Shown here in pieces: positions 10,940-17,658 of a stretch of DNA of 17,658 nt. How positions within the stretch are numbered: the first letter of the stretch is position 1; each line of letters opens with the position of its first letter. Source of the stretch: Pigoraptor vietnamica (taxonomy: Eukaryota > Opisthokonta > Filasterea); assembly GCA_943704525.1 (NCBI GenBank), contig CALSCQ010000155.1, forward strand, positions 1 through 17,658, in the 5' to 3' direction. Position numbers and translations under genes: made by a program. A model generated the notes under the pieces. It was not told where the DNA came from. It searched no databases and saw nothing but the letters and a program-made list of their open reading frames with translations.

Positions 10940-11354
10940 GGTGAACTGCGGCTCGGAGGCGCTACGCGGAGCCACCGCCCACGACCCCTAAACAGCAGGC
11001 CTCATGCACACACACACACACAGACACATACAGTCCGGAAAAAGAAGAGTACGGAGATAGCACGGAGAGCGAGCGAGAGAGAGAGAGAGCTATTAGAGAG
11101 AGAGAGCAGCAACCAGCAATATCGGTAGACCACAGCATCCTTCGTAAGCGACTTGGGCTCTTACACGCGCGGCACGTGAGTTTTTCGACATATCGGAAAA
11201 TTATGTAACAGCGGAAACACTTTCTCCGACGTGCATCCGGGGTGTTCACCAGCTGACATGGCACACCGGCGTGTACCCGTTGATCTTTTCATCCCCATCC
11301 GATGCGAAAACGACACGCTCTCTCTTCCCAGTGTCGCATACACTCTAGAGAGAA
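10940..11354. promoter_or_regulatory. Divergent intergenic/promoter region between RPC5 and RNPS1-like gene
   Basis: 415 bases separating two head-to-head start codons, so both 5' UTRs and core promoters should lie here. It contains a CA-rich run (about 11006-11031) and two GA-rich runs (about 11067-11090 and 11094-11107). I see no clear TATA box. A shared bidirectional promoter is inferred from arrangement only. Confidence 0.5.
11006..11107. repeat. Simple repeats (CA)n and (GA)n in the divergent promoter region
   Basis: A CA/GACACA run at about 11006-11031, then GA repeats at about 11067-11090 and 11094-11107 with a short interruption. GA repeats next to start sites can act as GAGA-type elements in some eukaryotes; here that is only a possibility. 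Confidence 0.8.
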
Positions 11355-12464
11355 ATGTCAGGCCGTGCGGCGCGCTCGGTGAGCCGCAGCCGCAGCCGCA
11401 GCCGCAGCAGGGGCCGCTCCCCGTCGCGCTCACGCTCGGCGTCACGGTCACGGTCACGCTCTCGCTCGCGTTCCTCCTCACGCTCTTCTCGGTCCCGCTC
11501 CCGTTCGCGTTCGCCGCGCTCGCGTTCTCGCTCGCGTTCGCGGTCCCGTTCGCGTTCGCGGGGCCGTGGCCGCGGTAGTCGCAGTCGCAGCCGCAGCCGC
11601 AGTGTGTCGCGTCGGCGGAGTCGCAGCCGCTCGCCCCGTGGACGCGCGCGCAGTCGCAGCCGCAGCCGCAGTCGCAGCCGTCGTCGCAGTCCGTCCCCGC
11701 CGAAGAAGAGGTCGGTCGTTGGTGTGCGCGCGTGTCTTTTGTAGGTGGATTCGCACTGTGTTAGAAGAGTGCCGAATGACGTGAGTGGGTTGCCATTAAC
11801 CACCCTGTCGTGTTGTCAAACGACTGCGCAGGCTGTTTGTCAGCCGCCTCACTCTCAATGTGACGCTGGACCACGTGAAGGAGATTTTTGGGCACTTTGG
11901 GAAGGTCGTGGACGCGGAGATGCCGCGCGACAACAACGGCAACCCGCACCGCGGCCAGTGCTTTGTCGAGTTTGAAACGGCCGACGAGGCGAACAAGGCC
12001 ATCGACTACATGAACGGAGGGCAGCTGGACGGCGAGGTGCGCACAATTACGCCGGTTCTCTTTGTCTTGCATTGATCGAATATCGTGATCTCGCTGTGTC
12101 ACGTGCTGAACGCCCCTCCCACGCCTTGTAGGTGCTCGTGGTGCAGCACGCGCGCGCCCCTCTCCGCCAAAGCGGGGCGTTCGACCGCAACGCGCGCCGC
12201 GGTGGTCGCGGTGGCCCTCCCCCGTCCACGTGGGGCCGTCGGGGCGGCGCCGGCGGGCCGTCAGCCTCGGATTCGTATCGTCCCGCATACAATCGCCGCC
12301 GCTCCCCTTCACCCGCACGACGCCGTTCGCGCTCTCGCTCTCGCTCGCCCCCGCGCCGTCGCAGCCGCAGCCGCAGCCGCAGCCGCAGCCGCAGCCCGCC
12401 CCGTCGCCGGCGGTCCCCCAGCCGCTCTCGGTCTCGGTCGCGCTCACCGCGGCGCCGGTCGTAG
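11355..12464 (+). CDS. RNPS1: RNPS1/SR45-like splicing regulator (RS-RRM-RS)
   Basis: Nuclear RNA-binding splicing factor. RNPS1/SR45 joins the ASAP/PSAP complexes (with SAP18 and Acinus or Pinin) at the periphery of the exon junction complex. Exons: 11355-11710, 11832-12036, 12132-12464 (TAG); 894 coding bases, 297 residues, two GT-AG introns in frame. Residues 5-118 are almost pure RS/SR dipeptides ending RRRSPSPPKKR. The RRM covers about 120-196, with RNP2-like LFVSRL (120-125) and RNP1-like RGQCFVEF (159-166). The TLNVTLDHVKEIF and MNGGQLDGE segments match the RNPS1 RRM rather than ordinary SR proteins. A Gly-rich then second RS domain follows (about 205-297, PPRRRSRSR blocks). RS domains on both sides of the RRM resemble plant SR45. 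The RS DNA is a hexamer-repeat of CGCAGC/CGCTCG type, leaving long shadow frames open on both strands. Orthology to RNPS1 is likely; a general SR protein is the alternative. Confidence 0.86.
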
Positions 12465-12789
12465 AGAGGCATGGGATGTCCGTGCTGTTGCGTGGGCGTG
12501 TTTGTCCCTTGCCTTGTCATTGTGCGTGCGGCGAGCGTTTTTCTGTTTGTGCGGTTGGTTGCGGCGCCCACAGTAAATGGCGCAGTTGTCTGGACGCAAG
12601 GTTCGCATGGGAGCTATGTGGCGGCCCGCCCTGATGTACACCATCGTCACGTCGCACCTTTCCACGCACAAGAGCCCTGAGAAGGCCTCACGGTCGCTAC
12701 TCCCCGTGAGTGCAATGCCTAAACGAACAGCGAACCCAGTAGCGACATCTCTGCACTCGGCGCAGTCGAAATGCGGCTGTATGCACATG
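12465..12789. other. Convergent intergenic region, no gene seen
   Basis: 325 bases between the stops of the RNPS1-like (plus) and TIR (minus) genes, presumably both 3' UTRs. Frames open here are short and unrelated to anything I recognise. Confidence 0.6.
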
Positions 12790-14438
12790 CTACACAGCGT
12801 TGAGCTGCCACTGTCCCGTCCAGTCTGGGGGACAGCCGGGTATGGTCCACATCCCCGACATTACACGGGGCTGAAAATAGCCGCCGTAAATGACCTGGTG
12901 TTTTCCTGCGACCGAAAAGGAGGTCTCCAGTGAGCAACGGCATACGACGACAAGGCAATGGCAACAGTCGCACACGTGGCGCGTGGACGGCCTGCACCAA
13001 CGCGCCATTCATCCGACGCCGCACAGGCACGCACCAAGGTACTGCTTGACCATCTTGACCTGGCGGCTCCCTTGGTCGTACGTCCCCGAGAGGTAGAATT
13101 CGCCCACGGGGTCCTTGCCTTCGCCCCACACCTGCATCGGCCACAGCGTCAGAGACTTACGCGCCTCCCACGCACACGGCACACATGCAAACGCTCACAT
13201 GTACATGTCCGCGCACACATGCCATGATTGCTACGAGAGCACAACTGCGAATGAAGGGCAGGCCTCGCCACGCGTGTGCCACATGCGCACCTTGCCCGAT
13301 GCAAAGTTGAGGTGGAGGTTCATCTGGTCCTGCTGTCCGTTGGGCGGATACGCATAAAACCCGCGCCACGCGCCACTCGGCAGCTCTGTGAGGCACAGCA
13401 AGTGTTGGCTCAGAAATGGTGCACATCGCGCGCGGCTCGCACATAAACGCGCAAAAAGTTTTGGTTTCGCAATGGCACGCAAGATGGCAATATCGTCCAG
13501 ACGCTGCATGAGCTCAAGGAAGAATGACCCCTTGTTACTTGCGTGTCCACACCCACCGTTGGTCGGGACAAGGGCCTTGGGCTTCACGGGCGCATGCACC
13601 TGCGGCTGCGCCTGTGGCTGCGGAGCCTGCACTTGGATTCCGAGTGCTGGCCGTCGGAGCAGAGCGTGTGAACAACGGTGCGAGCCCAGACATCCCTATA
13701 AGCGCGAACACATGCACACGCACACGCACACACACGGCACGCTCGGCATCGGTTTACATTACCCTTTCGCCGGCCCTGAACATTTTACACGTACAGACAT
13801 GCATAGCACTTCAATATCCCCGTGCAGTAACACCAAGGGAGCAGTTCCACTGGCGTGCTCACCCTGCAGCGCTTCGAGGAGCTCCCTCATCTTAGTGTCA
13901 ATTTCTGCCGCCGAAGACATCGGAATGTACAGACGACCCGCGAGGTGCGCGGCAGCCGCGTGGACGGGTGGCCAGCGCTGGAACTCGGACACCTGCGTCG
14001 GGACAGACGTCAGTCGGAGCCAGTGGCTCGTAAGGAGCCCAGCTAGGCACGTACGAGTCAAGCGCGCACAGCCACGCACCTTGATAGGCAGAATTTGCAT
14101 GCGCCAGTCCGCGGCCACGCTAATCTCCTTGTTACAATTGGCCGAGTCAATGTAGCTGCTTGAGACAAAGGGCATGAAGACCTTCGAGGGTGCGCAACGG
14201 AAGAAAGCGTTGCGTGAGAAATGCATCCCCCGACGGACCCAAACTCGCACCGCATGCGCCCGGTTCAATACTTATCATTCAGCCCCTCGACAATCTTGTC
14301 GTACAGCCACGCGCCGCCCGATAGCACTTCGACGTCGAGCCACACCTTGAGGCCCGCCGCCGCCAACCGCTCCTTCACCCCTCGGGCGAGCTCCTTGTCC
14401 GCCCACGAGTAGGATATGAAGACGTCCAAGTCTGCCAT
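12790..14438 (-). CDS. TIR-domain protein with C-terminal beta-rich W-G-Y/G-D-G-F domain
   Basis: Exons: 14438-14276, 14189-14080, 13992-13863, 13631-13557, 13385-13291, 13131-13035, 12905-12790 (TAG); 786 coding bases, 261 residues. Residues 1-133 form a TIR domain: DVFISYSWADKE (5-16), GLKVWLD (29-35), KVFMPFVSSSYIDSANC (57-73), E76 at the position of the catalytic Glu of NAD-cleaving TIRs, then ILPIK (87-91). A Pro/Gln linker (135-159) leads to a second domain (160-261) with regular Gly/aromatic spacing: GAWRGFYAY, VWGEGKDPVGEFYLSGTY, VKQYLGKHQVIYGGYF, SGMWTIPG, TGQWQLNAV. I recognise the pattern as beta-rich but cannot name the family. The first in-frame ATG (14438, G at -3 and +4) is used. 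Intron 1 fits only as AT-AC. Exon 4 (75 bases, AAG acceptor) is symmetric and could be skipped. Likely cytosolic: no signal peptide or membrane segment. Possible roles are NAD hydrolysis or innate-type signalling. Confidence 0.85.
14190..14275 (-). other. Candidate AT-AC intron (U2-type donor ATAAGT) in the TIR gene
   Basis: 86 bases on the minus strand, starting ATAAGT and ending GCGCAC. Removing it joins AAT-G to CC-TCG, giving GLN-A-SKVF in the frame of both flanking TIR segments. The nearest GT (GTATTG, 3 bases into the intron) and the nearest AG (CGAAG, 8 bases past the AC) are out of phase with each other. ATAAGT is the donor type of known AT-AC introns removed by the major spliceosome; the U12 ATATCC donor is absent. 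Size matches the next intron (87 bases). Confidence 0.6.
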
Positions 14439-14732
14439 GTCTCGCGAACGCAACTGTGTGCGCAAGGCACGCCTCGTGAATAGTGCGGAGTCCTTTGGCG
14501 GTAACTGTAATGCCCGAATCTTGCTAAAGATGTGGTGATCAGTCTTCACTGCCGCTAGGTGGTATGTAGTGTGGGAGTCCGCAAATTCTACTTAATGCCT
14601 AATTCAATATAACGAATCGTGATAGAGTTAAAGCCAATCAGTTGGGCGCATTTTAGCAGTTCTCATAATGGGTAACCACGCAACCAAAGTGTCTGGACAC
14701 AGCACTGCTGGTCACAAATGGCGGCTTCATTT

Positions 14733-17026
14733 TCAGTGGCCGACCATCACGGTCACCCGCTCCTGCCGCACGCGCAGCGTCTGCACCGTCACGCCCACGG
14801 CGACGGAGAGGCTGGCGTACCCGTTGCACACGACCGGCAGCCCGCCCTCGAGGTCCCGCTCGGCCGCCTGCACAACCTCGGGCAGCACGCTGACGACGAG
14901 CGTATCCTCCACGGCAAGCGACCCTCCCGGCTGCAGGAGGTCGGTGAGCGGCAGGCACGCCGTGCCGAGGAATATCCGCTCCGGCGGCAGCGCAATCCTC
15001 TCGAAAGCCTCATCCTTTTCCTTGTCGGCCTCCTCCTTGCCCTTCTTCTTGCCCTTCGCCGGCGTTGGCGCCTTCGCCGCCGGTGCAGGCGCTGCCGGCG
15101 CGCCTCCCTTCTTCCCCCCGGGCGTCTGCGCAGGCGCCGGCTGCTTTTGGTCCTTCTTGCTCTTGTCGCTTGCCGCGCTCGACACGCGCCGGTCGGCCTT
15201 TGCGCTCGTCGCCGCCTGCTGCTGCGCGCTGCCCTGGCGGTCCTTCGCGTTCCCGCTGCGCGTCGAAGCCGCGCTCTGCTTGCGACCGTCAGACCCGCGG
15301 CTGTCCGGTCGCCCCATGCTTGCCACCGAGGGATCCGCCGCCAATTCCGCGCCGGTTGCTGCCTCTGGTGGCTGCTCACGCTCCTTCTCCTTGAGAATCC
15401 ACACGGTCTTCTCGGCAAAGACGGACACGACCATCCCACGCCGCGCAAAGTCGCGCAGTCGCACGAGATCCGTCTCGGGCAGATCGTCCGCGTGCCCGAA
15501 ATCGATAGACGGCTCGTTCTGCGGCCACGCGCGCATTGGCGTCGCGCGACGCACCGTCCGCAGGACCGGCGCATCGTCAAGGGGACCGACAACAGCCGTC
15601 GCCGCCGGCCCGCCCGCGGGAAGTGCACACGTGCTGCCGCTCGCCGCCGCGTTCCCGACCACGCCAATCAGCGGCCCCGCGTCCGGATCGAGCGCCTCGT
15701 ATTCGACGTAATACTTGTATTCCACCGGTGGGAGCTGCTGAAGGTTCGTCATCGTCGCGGTGCCGTGCACGGCGTCGCCCATCTCTGCGGCAGCGTGCTC
15801 ACCGCCGATCCGCGCGAGACCGTCCACGCGGCCGACGGTCACGTGCACGACGACGCCGTCCAAACGCGTGTCCCTGGCCGTCGACGCGCCCGCAAACTGC
15901 TCGCGCTCGGATTCCTTTGCGGGGTTGTCGTCGAGCGCAAGCAGCCGCGGGAGCGAGTCGATCACGTACGCGCGGTACTGAGGGAGGAGCGTGAAGGGGT
16001 TCCCGCACGTGACGAGGCTCCGCAGCTTTGGCAGCTGGCGCACGGTCGACACGAGGCCCACGAGGTCCGACAGGTTGTTGTACGAGAGGTCCAGGGAGAG
16101 CATCTGCGGCCACGTCGACGCCGAGATCTCGGCGGGAATTCGGTCGAGGTGGTTGTAACCCACGCCGAGGTGCACGAGCTGCGGCATGGTCGTGAGCGGC
16201 GCAATGTCGGAAATCCTGTTGGCGCAGAGGTGGAGCACGCGCAGCGACGGCGGGAAGTTCTGCGCGTCGATGGTCGACAGGCGGTTGCCGCTCAGCGACA
16301 GCTCCTCCAGCGACTCAAAGTTCAGTAGGCCGTGGCCAATGTGCGTCACCTGCCCGCGTGCGAGAGGCGAGTGTCAGTGTGAGGCCCACTTCTTGCCGCG
16401 AAAGCAAATTCCCAACACGCCCTTAGAGCACAACCCTACTCGTCCCCTGCGAGCACCAAATCCCTCCCATTCCCCAACAGTACGCACAGTCCGTTGCGCA
16501 AAGTACTCACGTCCTTGTCCACGATGCGGAGCGTCCTGAAAAACCGCACGACAAAGTGAAAGTCCAGTATGTCGGGCGTCTTGATCGCAATGTCGCGAAA
16601 CTTAATCGACTCCTCGCTCCACGTCAGGTCTTCGTCAATCAGCTCCAGCACAGCTTCCGCGTCGTCGTCCAGCCGCGTCTGCGGGCGTACTTCGCCGGGT
16701 GGACTGTCGTCGGGAGAGCGTGTCTTTGACGGCGTCGGTCGCAAGTCGCGGCTCCGGCGCTGAGACCCGCCACCGATGCGACTCTGCGCCACGAGCGAAG
16801 TGGAGCGGCCGATGGGCGGCAGTGTGGATGTTGTGCGGTGCTCGGTTGCGTGAGGTGGCCGTGGCACAATGCCCGTCGTCTGCCGCAACTGCGCGAGAAA
16901 GGCCGACAGCGCAGAGACGCGCGATTTCTTGACGCGCGCCGATTGCGCTGGCGACGAAAAGACTGTTGTCGACACGTGCGGGAGAGTGGCGCCCCCCAGA
17001 GGAGGGGCCTCGACGTGCGCCGCCAT
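14733..17026 (-). CDS. LRRC43: Leucine-rich repeat protein, LRRC43 homologue (cilium/flagellum-associated family)
   Basis: Exons 17026-16511 and 16349-14733 (TGA); 2133 coding bases, 710 residues, one 161-base GT-AG intron, phase 0. Residues 1-120 are low-complexity and basic. About 125-172 holds the conserved pre-LRR segment (TWSEESIKFRDIAIKTPDI, then FRTLRIVDKD), which continues across the intron into VTHIGHGLLNFESLEELSLS, the LRRC43 signature. LRRs of the L-x-x-L-x-L-x-x-N-x-L type cover about 186-312 (SLSGNRL, HLCANRI, GVGYNHL, DLSYNNL, TCGNPF), capped by YVIDSLPRLLALDD. Next come VVVHVTVGRVDG and a YKYYVEYE block, a Lys/Ala/Pro/Ser-rich region (about 510-615) and a C-terminal beta-like segment. 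The LRRC43 family is found mainly in ciliated organisms, so a flagellar role is inferred. The ATG at 17026 is the first in this frame; further upstream the frame has only a GTG. Head-to-head with the prefoldin gene. Confidence 0.87.
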
Positions 17027-17362
17027 GGGGCAACGTAACGGAAGAGAGAGACTGTGCGCTACTGCGTGCACGCGAACGGCACTTTCAAAGCACTTCACCA
17101 GAGTTGATGGTCAACTCATCGGAAAACTGATCCCCTTGGCAACGGACTTATTTTCCGAACATATTCCGATTTGTCGTAAGGTAGTAACACTTTTAGAGCG
17201 AGAGTTCGGATGAATTGTGGACCTCTCAAATTCCAGGCGGCCCAGCTGGTGTGTGTGCGTGCGCTGAAACAGAGAGAAACACGCGATCAAAACGCACGCC
17301 TTCGTCAAAGCGCTCTCTTTTGTTTCGAGTTGTGTGTGCTTGCGTATTTTTGTGTGTGAAGA
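17027..17362. promoter_or_regulatory. Divergent intergenic/promoter region between LRRC43 and PFDN5-like gene
   Basis: 336 bases between two head-to-head ATGs; both promoters and 5' UTRs must fit here unless there are upstream non-coding exons. AT content rises near 17100-17200 and GT-rich runs precede the plus-strand ATG. I see no clear TATA box or named motif. Confidence 0.45.
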
Positions 17363-17443
17363 ATGGCGCAGCCGCAGCAGGGAATGGACGTCACTCAGAT
17401 GCCCCTTGGGCAGCTCCAGCAGTTCAAGCAGAGCATGGAGGAG
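17363..17443 (+). CDS. PFDN5: Prefoldin subunit 5-like, first coding exon, 3' partial
   Basis: A 27-codon exon starting MAQPQQGMDVTQMPLGQLQQ and ending SMEE, followed by a GTGCGG donor at 17444. The start ATG has A at -3 and G at +4. The order Met-x-[VI]-T-x-[ML]-x-L-x-Q-L then a charged helix matches the N-terminal helix of prefoldin subunit 5 (alpha-class), a subunit of the hexameric cytosolic chaperone that hands actin and tubulin to CCT. The rest is lost beyond the CT repeat. Because only 27 residues are visible, another alpha-prefoldin-like coiled coil remains possible. Confidence 0.66.
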
Positions 17444-17451
17444 GTGCGGGG

Positions 17452-17511
<60 letters not shown>

Positions 17512-17514
17512 CCC

Positions 17515-17565
<51 letters not shown>

Positions 17566-17597
17566 CCCCCCCCTCTCTCTCTCTCTCTGTCTCTCTC

Positions 17598-17643
<46 letters not shown>

Positions 17644-17658
17644 TCCCTCTCTCTCTCT
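17452..17658. repeat. Imperfect (CT)n tract with poly-C runs and TG interruptions
   Basis: About 200 bases of CT repeat, interrupted by C runs (near 17508-17514 and 17563-17572) and single G bases (near 17521, 17588, 17631). It starts within 10 bases of the donor of the prefoldin exon, so it is intronic with pyrimidines on the sense strand. It runs off the end of the window. Confidence 0.96.

Noticed and set aside
11345-11803. Minus-strand Arg-Glu/Arg-Asp repeat protein
   Set aside because: Exact antisense of the RS-dipeptide repeat; the plus strand continues in frame into a conserved RRM.
12577-12933. 118-codon plus-strand open frame after the RNPS1-like gene
   Set aside because: It runs into the antisense of the last TIR exon, which has frame-consistent splice sites and conserved-looking domain pattern on the other strand.
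13388-14155. 255-codon plus-strand open frame across the TIR gene
   Set aside because: It crosses several TIR introns and exons in antisense and has low-complexity His-Thr runs from CA repeats.
14190-14275. U12-type (minor spliceosome) AT-AC intron
   Set aside because: The donor is ATAAGT, not the U12 ATATCCTT, and no TTCCTTAAC-like branch site is seen; a U2-type AT-AC intron fits better.
14718-16328. 536-codon open frame on the plus strand
   Set aside because: Antisense shadow of the LRRC43 exon; Arg/His/Leu-rich with no family features, whereas the minus strand shows clear LRRs.

Overview
This window looks like nuclear DNA from a GC-rich, intron-containing unicellular eukaryote. It has short spliceosomal introns (about 86-426 bp), no operon structure and no Shine-Dalgarno signals. 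Every conserved gene is a eukaryotic family: a four-domain voltage-gated cation channel, an RNA polymerase III subunit, an SR-type splicing factor, a prefoldin subunit and an LRRC43-type leucine-rich repeat protein, a family linked to cilia and flagella. Together they suggest a free-living flagellated protist. The animal-Nav-like channel hints at a relative of the animal/fungal/apusomonad side of the tree, but that placement is inference and the species cannot be named. Both ends of the window are long (CT)n microsatellites lying inside introns, so the window is probably bounded by assembly breaks.

Layout. (1) 183-5723, plus: 5'-truncated four-domain channel, 7 visible exons, 1557 residues. 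(2) 6265-7863, minus: two-exon gene of unknown role with a divergent GIY-YIG-like C-terminal domain. (3) 8141-10939, minus: POLR3E/RPC5 homologue, 7 exons, 666 residues. (4) 11355-12464, plus: RNPS1/SR45-like protein (RS-RRM-RS), 3 exons, 297 residues, head-to-head with RPC5. (5) 12790-14438, minus: TIR-domain protein with an unrecognised C-terminal beta-rich domain, 7 exons, 261 residues; its first intron appears to be AT-AC. (6) 14733-17026, minus: LRRC43 homologue, 2 exons, 710 residues. (7) 17363-17443, plus: first coding exon of a prefoldin subunit 5-like gene, head-to-head with LRRC43, cut off by the terminal repeat.

The genes do not form a pathway. They are mostly housekeeping (Pol III transcription, mRNA splicing/EJC, chaperone), plus electrical signalling, a flagellum-associated protein, a possible TIR NAD-cleaving enzyme and a possible nuclease-fold protein. 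Exon models were built by hand: each junction was required to preserve reading frame and family homology, and the coding lengths of the six genes with a visible stop all come out in frame. Best leads: the channel's D-Q-E-S pore signature, the TIR plus beta-domain architecture, the candidate AT-AC intron, and a splice-donor preference for GTG.
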